IMG/VR virus record: IMGVR_UViG_3300011116_000950
Coordinates: 1 to 25,711 of that record
Strand: one strand, 5' to 3'
Length of the DNA: 25,711 nt
DNA from: a virus
How positions within the stretch are numbered: position 1 is the first letter of the stretch; every line of letters begins with the position of its first letter. The position numbers and the translations under genes are program-made. The notes under the pieces are model-generated. The model saw only the letters and a program-made list of their open reading frames with translations, did not search any database and had not been told where the DNA came from. Of the stretch, positions 1 through 5,824 are shown piece after piece.

Positions 1-1380
1 GATCATTTAATTGATAAAATAAAAAATGGTCAACCATTAGAAATTACTGGAGAATATGTTAGTAAATTTGGTGAATCGGTTGTCATAGATCCAAAGGAAA
101 TTCCAAGATTACTTAAGGCATTCTATCCTAATGGTGATAAATCTAAGGCCATCACAAATGATAGAAATCAAATTACAAATTTGGTTGATAAGGCATCATT
201 AGGAACTTTATTATTATCAGATGGCACAACAATACCAATTGGTGCATTATATAAAAGTGCAGATTTTAAATCAGGATCATCCTATAACAAAGGTGCAGTA
301 GCCGAAGGTGTATTAGGAGCGGCAGTAACTGCAAAATTTATAGCCAAAGATAAAAAGGTTGATTTATCTGCCTTATGTGATGTATTGCGAAAACTGGAAA
401 CCAAAGAAGTGGGTGGTAAGGGAGCAAATGCAGTAGAAGGCAATTTTGAGGCGTCTATCATGTATGGTAAGAATCATGATAAAATTAAATTTAAACTTAA
501 ATTAGCCAAAAATGAATATAGCCCATTAGTGGGTGCCGCTCGAGATAAAGAACGTATGGATCCAGAAATATTAAATCTTATACGAAGTAGTCTTATCTTC
601 GTTAATGAAAATAAAACATCTTTACCAGATGCCATGGACAAACTAACAAAAAATAAAAAATCTAGTGTGATTGTAGTAACCAGTGATGGATTATCCAATA
701 ATACTTCTACCAAAGCGGATCTTCATATTACCATTGATGGTGAAATTGTCAATCTAATTAGCCTAAAAACTAAAACGAAACAATTTGGTCAAATTAGTGG
801 TAGTTCATATGAAGTATTCAGTAAATTCTGTAAGGAAGTTTTCTTAATGGATATATCGCCATGGAAATCAAAATTTAAAGCAGGAAAACTTGATACTGAT
901 AAAGCACACAATAATCAAGTTATTTTAAAGTTATACGAAAAAGTAATTGGTCCGTATATGGAATCATTTTTTGAAAGCATAAGTGGAAAGCCTAAAAAGG
1001 AGGAAGAATATATTCATCATATGCATGGATTAGTTGTAAAACATGCTCGTGGTGATGAAAATATTGATCTTGTTAAATTGAATGTTACATCAAATTCAGG
1101 ATATAGCCTACACAGGTTTGATCATAAATTATTGGATTTGATGAAAAAGATTAAATTCACATCAACTCAAGATGGCGGCGCCGGAAACAGAAAAATTATA
1201 ATTCGAGTACATGCAATTCATGATAAAAAACTCGAAAAAGAATTGGAAGGAATTAATAATATATTTTTAATAGCAAGATCTAGAATGGATTCTGGTTATA
1301 TGAGAAATATTTTAGAAATGGGACAAATGCTTGAACATCTAAGTCGAATTGAAAGTTCACACTTCGAATCACGAAAATAA
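1..1380 (+). CDS. Unknown protein, 5' end missing; possible PD-(D/E)xK-like core
   Basis: The frame is open from the first base of the window to a TAA at 1378-1380, so the gene starts outside and 459 residues are visible. No ATG start is seen near the left edge; the TTG at 181 is internal. I do not recognise the family. One stretch (about residues 239-258) has an Asp followed by two beta-strand-like segments and Ser-Leu-Lys-Thr-Lys, the spacing seen in PD-(D/E)xK nuclease folds, but the acidic residue before the Lys is replaced by Ser, so this is weak. The rest is rich in Lys and mixed alpha/beta with no membrane segment. The next gene begins 3 bases later, so the two are probably cotranscribed. 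A virion or nuclease role is possible but unproven. Confidence 0.8.
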   Translation, partial: DHLIDKIKNGQPLEITGEYVSKFGESVVIDPKEIPRLLKAFYPNGDKSKAITNDRNQITNLVDKASLGTLLLSDGTTIPIGALYKSADFKSGSSYNKGAVAEGVLGAAVTAKFIAKDKKVDLSALCDVLRKLETKEVGGKGANAVEGNFEASIMYGKNHDKIKFKLKLAKNEYSPLVGAARDKERMDPEILNLIRSSLIFVNENKTSLPDAMDKLTKNKKSSVIVVTSDGLSNNTSTKADLHITIDGEIVNLISLKTKTKQFGQISGSSYEVFSKFCKEVFLMDISPWKSKFKAGKLDTDKAHNNQVILKLYEKVIGPYMESFFESISGKPKKEEEYIHHMHGLVVKHARGDENIDLVKLNVTSNSGYSLHRFDHKLLDLMKKIKFTSTQDGGAGNRKIIIRVHAIHDKKLEKELEGINNIFLIARSRMDSGYMRNILEMGQMLEHLSRIESSHFESRK

Positions 1381-1383
1381 ATT

Positions 1384-1896
1384 ATGTTAGTAAATTTCAG
1401 TTTCTACATTCAAAGAATATTTGATCTTGATGCTGAGTACAGAATGATATTGACCAGATATTCAGATCTAACCTATGATCGAACCATAATTAAAGAAGGA
1501 TTTTTATCATCAACCGGGCCAGCATTGAATAATGATCAAGTGGTATTGGATTTACCTGTAAATGATAGTTCGCCAATCAAAAATTATTTTAATTTATGTG
1601 TTGTTCCAGTAGCAACATCTAGAACCCAATTAAAAAATAAAGGAATTCAGATATCTATTCCAATGATTAAAATTAATAATCTATTAATTCAAGGATATCA
1701 AAAATATTTAAAGGTTAGTAATACAAAAATATTTGAACACATGGATTCGTTCAAAATTGGCGATAATGCCCATATTTCTGTTGAATTGTCAGCAGCAGTT
1801 ATCAAAAATGATGATTTTTACACAATAATGAATTACCATCCAGATAATAACATATTTACTAATTGGACTCACAATAAAGATTCGATCAAACTATAA
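1384..1896 (+). CDS. Unknown 170-residue phage protein
   Basis: The ORF begins at an ATG 3 bases after the preceding stop codon and encodes 170 residues; there is no clear Shine-Dalgarno sequence, so translation may depend on coupling to the upstream gene. I see no membrane segment, signal peptide or catalytic motif. The protein looks globular and beta-rich, with alternating hydrophobic residues around 90-110. It is followed by a TATAAATA box that overlaps its stop codon region, which suggests a new late transcript starts here. Its function is unknown. Confidence 0.75.
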   Translation: MLVNFSFYIQRIFDLDAEYRMILTRYSDLTYDRTIIKEGFLSSTGPALNNDQVVLDLPVNDSSPIKNYFNLCVVPVATSRTQLKNKGIQISIPMIKINNLLIQGYQKYLKVSNTKIFEHMDSFKIGDNAHISVELSAAVIKNDDFYTIMNYHPDNNIFTNWTHNKDSIKL

Positions 1897-1899
1897 ATA
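1892..1899 (+). promoter_or_regulatory. T4-type late promoter box TATAAATA
   Basis: There is an exact match to the T4 late -10 octamer TATAAATA, overlapping the stop codon of the 170-residue gene and 15 bases before the ATG of the 44-residue gene. Late promoters of T4-like phages need only this box plus a gp55-type sigma factor. The leader would be short, because an AAGAAGG Shine-Dalgarno sequence lies at 1903-1909. Confidence 0.4.
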
Positions 1900-1914
1900 T
1901 TAAAGAAGGTATCA

Positions 1915-2049
1915 ATGGTTAAAATTGTCGAAATATTTCCTAAGGTCTTAAAAGAAATGGCATCAGCTGGAGCAACATCTACCGGAGGCGTTGCAGGAGT
2001 TGGATCTATGATATTTAAAAAGAAGAAAAAGAAAGTAATTAAACGATAA
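1915..2049 (+). CDS. Small basic protein, 44 residues
   Basis: ATG at 1915 is preceded by a good Shine-Dalgarno sequence (AAGAAGG, 1903-1909), and the frame closes at TAA 2047-2049, 2 bases before the next ATG. The product has a short amphipathic N terminus, a Gly/Ala/Ser/Thr-rich middle (about residues 18-31) and a strongly basic C terminus with six consecutive lysines (35-40). The Gly-rich segment could associate with a membrane or be flexible; the basic tail could bind DNA. The family is not recognised. Its location between two other rightward genes and behind a late-type box suggests a late product. The gene is inferred from ribosome binding site, spacing and packing. Confidence 0.65.
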   Translation: MVKIVEIFPKVLKEMASAGATSTGGVAGVGSMIFKKKKKKVIKR

Positions 2050-2051
2050 TT

Positions 2052-2444
2052 ATGAAACTTTTAGAATTCTTAGATACAGAACATATAAAAAATAGAAATA
2101 TTCAGGCCGAAAAATTCATAGAATTTGTTTTAGATCGATTAAAATGTGATCTGAAACCAGATATAAAATTGGTTGATAACAAGAAACAAGCTGAGCATTA
2201 CAAAAGTTTCGGTGGTACTGATATTGAAAATGGTAAAATATGGGTTTATATTGGTAGACGTAATTTAGCTGATATATTAAGAACAATTGCCCATGAAATA
2301 GTACATTTCGTTCAATTAAAAAATGGTGATATCCATGGTCCGGATGATGGTCTAACTGGTAGTGATATCGAAAATCAAGCAAATGTCATTGCAGCGGCTC
2401 TTATGAGAGTATATGGAAGATTGCATCCAAATATATTTGAATAA
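2052..2444 (+). CDS. HExxH zinc metallopeptidase-like protein
   Basis: This 130-residue protein carries HEIVH (His82-Glu83...His86) within a helix, followed about 22 residues later by DIENQAN, where the Glu could be the third zinc ligand as in gluzincins and IrrE/SprT-like minimal peptidases. The preceding strand-like segment (about residues 62-68) resembles the edge strand of this fold. It has no signal peptide, so it would act in the cytoplasm or in the virion. The ATG is 2 bases after the preceding stop codon. T4-like phages carry small proteins of this kind with no assigned substrate. The metal site is visible; protease activity and target are inferred. The neighbouring 536-residue protein is itself a candidate for proteolytic processing, but at sites typical of a different protease. 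Confidence 0.7.
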   Translation: MKLLEFLDTEHIKNRNIQAEKFIEFVLDRLKCDLKPDIKLVDNKKQAEHYKSFGGTDIENGKIWVYIGRRNLADILRTIAHEIVHFVQLKNGDIHGPDDGLTGSDIENQANVIAAALMRVYGRLHPNIFE

Positions 2445-2464
2445 CGATAAATATAAAATATAAT
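2437..2464 (+). promoter_or_regulatory. Promoter region upstream of the 536-residue gene
   Basis: TTGAAT (2437-2442), a 16-base spacer and TATAAT (2459-2464) form a sigma70-like promoter. Within the same stretch GATAAATA (2446-2453) fits the NATAAATA late box of T4-like phages. Either would start a transcript leading to the ATG at 2482, which has an AAGGA ribosome binding site at 2470-2474. The region is very AT-rich, so chance matches are likely and the late box is the better fit if the gene is a virion gene. Confidence 0.35.
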
Positions 2465-2481
2465 ATAATAAAGGATTAATA

Positions 2482-4092
2482 ATGAGTCGTATTGCTGCTG
2501 GTGTAACATTGGCCACTGATCTAACAAAGGAAGATATGCAACAAGTTTTACCTTTGGAAAAAAAGAATATCAACAAAGAATTGACTATTGAAGAAACTAT
2601 TAATCAAATCAATGATAATCTAAATCGAGAGATAGAAAAATTTATATCTGAATATAAATCGTTTGATAAGGATCCAACCGATGCAGATGGTAAACTTGAT
2701 GTTGACGCATATTTAAAAAAATTAACACCAAAAAAGATGCGAAAGGAATATCAAAGAAATTTACCAAAAGGGCATAAAAGTTTGGTAAAGAAATATAATC
2801 TTGAGGAGGAAGAAACAGAATTATTTGATTTCAGAGTCTTATGTACAGTTGTAGACAGAAATTCTTCTATGGTATCTAAACGAAATGATGAAATAATGAA
2901 AACCGTGAGAATTGCCGCTCCTTCATCAAAACAGGCAATTCAAATGGCCAAATCTTATTATAAGAAAAGAGGATATTCTGTAAAAAATGCTGAAGTTATA
3001 ATGAATGAAATTTCAGATGATTTAGCAACTACTTATCTTGATAAATCAAACAAACAATCTGCAGAATTAATTCAAACTCCAAAGCCATATTCCGATAGTG
3101 TTAAAAATGTATATAAAAGAAGAAATCATGGCCAACAATTATTAAGAAATCGAGATACCCGTTTAGGTAAGTTAGATGAAGGTTATGAAGATCGCGTTGC
3201 ACAGGTAGCAAATTCTATTGGTAATAGAACGTTTGATTCAAAAGAACAATTATTAAGAAGTATTTTAAATACTGCATTGGGGTTAGAAATTCCAGATGTG
3301 CGAACTATAAAATCATCTGGCACAAATAAATTTGAACCTGGAACTAAAGCACGAAATGATTTCGTGAGTGATGTATTAAAGGCACTAAAAGGAAAGGTAA
3401 AAATATCTAGAAAACCATCAAGAAATACTAAGCCAAAAATTGACATTCAAAAAATTGCTTACGTGATCCAGGATGCGGCAGGAAATGCCTTTCCAGATGG
3501 TGATCCATTAGATATAATTATTCCAAAATTAATTAAAATGGGTATTTCTAGAGATCAGATTACTACGCAATTACTTGATAGGGCTACAAAAAAACTTGGT
3601 GGCTATAAGAGCTATGATGACATGTTAGCGAACATGTGGGACGAACAAAAAGCTCAACAAGATTTTGATAATGCAAATTATGATAAGTCAATACCAGGAA
3701 CTATGACAAGGCCGTATTCAATGAATCTAGGAGATAGAAATCCTTGGAAAGGATCTATTCGAGAAGATGAAATTGATGAGGGCTATAAAATTGGAGACAT
3801 GGTATGCGTTACCAATCACAAGGCAACGCCCAAATATAAGATTGTTGGTAAGACCAAAACACATTATCAACTGCAATTCAAGGGAGATCAGATACAATCA
3901 TTACCTAAAGATCGAATCGCTAGAGTTAATAAACAGGCATGGGCTTATAGAAATAAGAAAAAAGATGAAGAAACAAATAATATTGTCGAAGCTAAAAAGA
4001 CAAACAATGCTCTCAAAATGGCTAAATCAATAGGCAAAGTATTAAAGCCAATTACAAAGAAAACCAAATCAAATAATAATCAGAGCAAATAA
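2482..4092 (+). CDS. Large protein with three prohead-protease-type cleavage motifs (candidate head/core protein)
   Basis: This 536-residue Lys-rich protein has no recognised enzyme motif. Three sites fit the T4 gp21 prohead protease consensus (Leu/Ile-X-Glu, then Gly or Ala): LDE/GY at 233/234, IDE/GY at 433/434 and IVE/AK at 503/504. Cutting there would give pieces of about 233, 200, 70 and 33 residues, the last very basic. Residues about 434-485 look like a small SH3/KOW-like beta barrel (GDMVCVTNH...YKIVGK...YQLQ). The N-terminal third is helical and charged, and a compact segment at about 110-170 precedes a low-complexity linker. A bidirectional terminator follows. It could be a head-internal or prohead-core protein processed during assembly; this is inferred from the motifs and the late-type promoter context. 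The alternative is an unrelated structural protein. Confidence 0.8.
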   Translation: MSRIAAGVTLATDLTKEDMQQVLPLEKKNINKELTIEETINQINDNLNREIEKFISEYKSFDKDPTDADGKLDVDAYLKKLTPKKMRKEYQRNLPKGHKSLVKKYNLEEEETELFDFRVLCTVVDRNSSMVSKRNDEIMKTVRIAAPSSKQAIQMAKSYYKKRGYSVKNAEVIMNEISDDLATTYLDKSNKQSAELIQTPKPYSDSVKNVYKRRNHGQQLLRNRDTRLGKLDEGYEDRVAQVANSIGNRTFDSKEQLLRSILNTALGLEIPDVRTIKSSGTNKFEPGTKARNDFVSDVLKALKGKVKISRKPSRNTKPKIDIQKIAYVIQDAAGNAFPDGDPLDIIIPKLIKMGISRDQITTQLLDRATKKLGGYKSYDDMLANMWDEQKAQQDFDNANYDKSIPGTMTRPYSMNLGDRNPWKGSIREDEIDEGYKIGDMVCVTNHKATPKYKIVGKTKTHYQLQFKGDQIQSLPKDRIARVNKQAWAYRNKKKDEETNNIVEAKKTNNALKMAKSIGKVLKPITKKTKSNNNQSK

Positions 4093-4122
4093 CGCATTGA
4101 CAGAATTGAATATGTAGTATAT

Positions 4123-4157
4123 AAATAGCAGCATGATGATGAAGCTGCTATTTTTCT
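4123..4157. terminator. Bidirectional terminator hairpin between convergent genes
   Basis: A perfect 10-bp stem (AAATAGCAGC at 4123-4132 with GCTGCTATTT at 4144-4153) closes an 11-base loop and is followed on the plus strand by a T-rich tract. It lies between the rightward 536-residue gene and the leftward gene ending at 4266, so it can serve both directions. Its left arm overlaps a TATAAATA match (4120-4127), which I think is incidental. Confidence 0.65.
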
Positions 4158-4297
4158 TTGTTCCTAAGAAGGAAATTGTGAAACCTAAGGTTCAATCCTT
4201 AACGATTCATGATTTGTCATTGAAACAAAGAAACTTCATTCATATACGTCGAAAGAATAAGAAACTTAACTCCAGGGATGTGAAATTACAGGACTAA
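4133..4297 (+). CDS. Doubtful small basic ORF, 54 residues
   Basis: Three tandem ATG codons inside the terminator loop open a 54-residue frame with a hydrophobic N terminus (LLFFFV) and a Lys/Arg-rich C-terminal half. It has no Shine-Dalgarno sequence, begins within a hairpin and overlaps the end of the convergent gene by 32 bases. It is reported because two other small proteins nearby have the same hydrophobic-then-basic layout and because a TATAAATA box ends 5 bases before the first ATG. It may well not be expressed. Confidence 0.2.
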   Translation: MMMKLLFFFVPKKEIVKPKVQSLTIHDLSLKQRNFIHIRRKNKKLNSRDVKLQD

Positions 4298-4511
4298 CTG
4301 TTCCTGGTGTATCATAAGTATGTTTTGATCTATAATAGATTTTTGTCGAATCAGAACCAGCAGCACGATCTATTGAAGCAATAGATCCAAGTTTAATATC
4401 TCTTTTAATTAATCTAGTTACAGCAATACTCTGATCTTCACTATTGGCAACCTGTTCAGCAATATAGGTATTCCAATTGGAATACCCATCTGGTGGTGCT
4501 ACTCTAGCCAT
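4266..4511 (-). CDS. Unknown 81-residue protein, leftward island
   Basis: This leftward ORF starts at ATG 4511-4509 with an AGGA ribosome binding site 8 bases upstream and overlaps the end of the preceding leftward gene by 8 bases, so the two form a small operon. The product is 81 residues, polar, with no membrane segment or cysteines. The N terminus (PPDGYSNWNTYIAEQVAN) looks like a helical interaction segment. I do not recognise the family. Because its partner encodes a coiled-coil membrane protein, it might act in lysis or in the virion; this is inference from the neighbour only. Confidence 0.6.
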   Translation of the reverse strand: MARVAPPDGYSNWNTYIAEQVANSEDQSIAVTRLIKRDIKLGSIASIDRAAGSDSTKIYYRSKHTYDTPGTVSPVISHPWS

Positions 4512-4857
4512 TTATTTTTCCTATATTAATTAATTTCAATACCGCATATAATACGCCAACCAAAATAGTTCCAGCCAATCCATACACGATTGATTTAACT
4601 GGTTGAAATACATCTTTACTTACTAATTTAGATTCTAACCTATGTACATCATCATCTAATTTTTTTCTGCTTTTTTCATGTTCACTTTGCATATCTTTGG
4701 CAAGAGTATCCATTCGATATATCATATCATCATGATCAGTCTTGTATTCAAAGCGAATCCCTTCGACCAACGATTCAATTAGATCAAGTTTGGTCTGAAG
4801 CATGATTAATAAATCTCTGTTGCCACGTGCGGTATCTAATGCTGCTTTTTCGATCAT
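4504..4857 (-). CDS. Coiled-coil protein with C-terminal membrane segment (holin/XhlA-like candidate)
   Basis: I place the start at ATG 4857-4855, because GGAGAGG (complement of 4861-4867) sits at the right distance upstream; the in-frame TTG at 4869 is 5' of or inside that site. The 117-residue product has a long charged helical region with heptad-like spacing (about residues 15-80) and one C-terminal membrane segment (about 88-112, IVYGLAGTILVGVLYAVL). Coiled coil plus C-terminal anchor is the layout of XhlA-type haemolysin/holin accessory proteins and some spanin-like proteins. It is the first gene of a two-gene leftward unit inside an otherwise rightward genome. The lysis role is inferred from topology; a virion membrane protein is an alternative. 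Confidence 0.65.
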   Translation of the reverse strand: MIEKAALDTARGNRDLLIMLQTKLDLIESLVEGIRFEYKTDHDDMIYRMDTLAKDMQSEHEKSRKKLDDDVHRLESKLVSKDVFQPVKSIVYGLAGTILVGVLYAVLKLINIGKING

Positions 4858-4872
4858 GATCCTCTCCAAATG

Positions 4873-4896
4873 TATTTATCATAGATTGAATAAATA
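4873..4896. promoter_or_regulatory. Divergent NATAAATA boxes
   Basis: Two late-promoter-like octamers lie back to back in a short divergent gap: GATAAATA on the minus strand (4880-4873), facing the leftward coiled-coil gene, and AATAAATA on the plus strand (4889-4896), facing the 49-residue ORF at 4905. Leaders would be very short on both sides, so one or both may be chance matches in AT-rich DNA. Confidence 0.3.
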
Positions 4897-4904
4897 ATTA
4901 TAGT

Positions 4905-5054
4905 ATGTTAACTCCAATTATAAATTTTTTTAAAAAAATATTGAACAAAGAACCAGAAAAGACCGTGATCACTGTGACTGAAGTAGTGACACCATTGGTA
5001 ACCGTCAAATCAAAGAAACCTCGTAAACCTAGAATCAAGAAGGCTACTAAGTAA
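4905..5054 (+). CDS. Small Pro/Lys-rich basic protein, 49 residues
   Basis: ATG 4905 opens a 49-residue frame ending at TAA 5052-5054. The first 15 residues form an amphipathic hydrophobic segment (MLTPIINFFKKIL), the middle is rich in Thr and Val, and the last 18 residues are almost all Lys, Arg, Pro and Thr, resembling a histone-tail-like DNA-binding end. There is no obvious Shine-Dalgarno sequence. The composition is unlike a random frame and the ORF fills an otherwise empty 250-base gap. The role is unknown; a small DNA- or membrane-associated protein is plausible. Confidence 0.45.
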   Translation: MLTPIINFFKKILNKEPEKTVITVTEVVTPLVTVKSKKPRKPRIKKATK

Positions 5055-5055
5055 A

Positions 5056-5084
5056 TTGACTTAATTACTAGATACATATAAATT
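5056..5084 (+). promoter_or_regulatory. Probable sigma70-like promoter for the dsbA-dCMP deaminase-polymerase genes
   Basis: TTGACT (5056-5061) is followed by TATAAA (5077-5082, 15-base spacer) or TAAATT (5079-5084, 17-base spacer). It sits between the small basic gene and the DsbA-like gene, ahead of the replication block, where a new transcript is expected. Confidence 0.4.
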
Positions 5085-5108
5085 ACATATTAAGGAGCAT
5101 GTAAATAT

Positions 5109-5366
5109 ATGACTAAAATTTTCAACCCAGAAGAAAAAGCCAAACTTATTAATTTGATCAAAGAAGGATCACAAGTTTATCAAGAAATGGATGATCTCAA
5201 GGCAAGCCTAAAGGATACTATTGATCATCTTTCAGAAGAGATGGAGATTAAACCTAGTATTTTGACAAAAGCAATCAAAATTGCTTATAAAGAAAACTTC
5301 CAAGAAGAACGTGATTCTTTCGAAGACCTAGAAAATATATTAGTTACCGTAGGCAAGGATAAATGA
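5109..5366 (+). CDS. dsbA: DsbA-like small double-stranded DNA-binding protein
   Basis: This 85-residue acidic, all-helical protein has the size and layout of T4 DsbA, a small double-stranded DNA-binding protein reported to influence late transcription: an N-terminal helical pair, then a segment ending in KPSILTKAIKIAYKENF and an acidic C-terminal helix (about 66-80). An AAGGAG ribosome binding site (5092-5097) precedes it, but an ATG-TAA start-stop pair (5099-5104) lies between that site and the true ATG at 5109. It overlaps the dCMP deaminase gene as TGATG, so the two are translationally coupled. The assignment rests on remembered family resemblance, without a database comparison. Confidence 0.55.
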   Translation: MTKIFNPEEKAKLINLIKEGSQVYQEMDDLKASLKDTIDHLSEEMEIKPSILTKAIKIAYKENFQEERDSFEDLENILVTVGKDK

Positions 5367-5812
5367 TGTTAAATGATGGCTGGAGTTTTCGTTTTTTAAA
5401 ATTAGCAAAACATATATCCTCATGGAGTAAAGATCCAAGTACAAAAGTTGGATCTATAATAGTGGATAATAATCACAGAATTATTAGTATGGGATATAAT
5501 GGATTTCCCACTGGAATTCCAGATACTGAAAAAGAATACAACAATCGAGATATCAAATTAAAAAAGGTGGTTCATGCCGAAGCAAATGCCATTATTTTTG
5601 CTAAACAAGATTTGTCACATTGTACCTTATATGTATGGCCTTTCATGCCATGTAGCAATTGTGCTGGGTTGGTAATTCAGAGTGGAATTAAGAAAATTAT
5701 AAGTGTTACGAATGATGAGGCAAGATGGCAAGAAAGCTTTAAATTCACCAAAGATATGTGTGAACGGGCTAATGTAACCTTATTCTTATATGATTCATCT
5801 TTAATAGATTAG
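5363..5812 (+). CDS. cd: Deoxycytidylate (dCMP) deaminase
   Basis: The enzyme deaminates dCMP to dUMP, feeding thymidylate synthesis during phage replication. In the 149 residues, the zinc site is complete: HAE (His71, catalytic Glu73) and PCSNC (Cys97, Cys100). The N-terminal DPSTKVGSII and GYNGFPTGIPDT (about 45-55) are typical of dCMP deaminases as opposed to cytidine or tRNA deaminases. The length fits single-domain phage enzymes (T4 Cd is about 190). ATG 5363 overlaps the upstream stop codon; a second ATG at 5366 is equally possible. The gene ends in a TAG that overlaps the Shine-Dalgarno sequence of the polymerase gene, consistent with a dsbA-cd-pol operon. Confidence 0.93.
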   Translation: MMLNDGWSFRFLKLAKHISSWSKDPSTKVGSIIVDNNHRIISMGYNGFPTGIPDTEKEYNNRDIKLKKVVHAEANAIIFAKQDLSHCTLYVWPFMPCSNCAGLVIQSGIKKIISVTNDEARWQESFKFTKDMCERANVTLFLYDSSLID

Positions 5813-5824
5813 GAGACAAATAAA

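Noticed and set aside
474-713. 79-residue minus-strand frame inside the first gene
   Set aside because: It is antisense to a continuous long frame, with no ribosome binding site and the Leu/Ser-rich composition typical of a complement shadow.
3183-3446. 87-residue minus-strand frame inside the 536-residue gene
   Set aside because: It is the antisense shadow of a well-supported gene.
4120-4127. TATAAATA as a real late promoter for the 54-residue ORF
   Set aside because: It overlaps the terminator stem and would leave a 0-1 base leader with no ribosome binding site; likely incidental.
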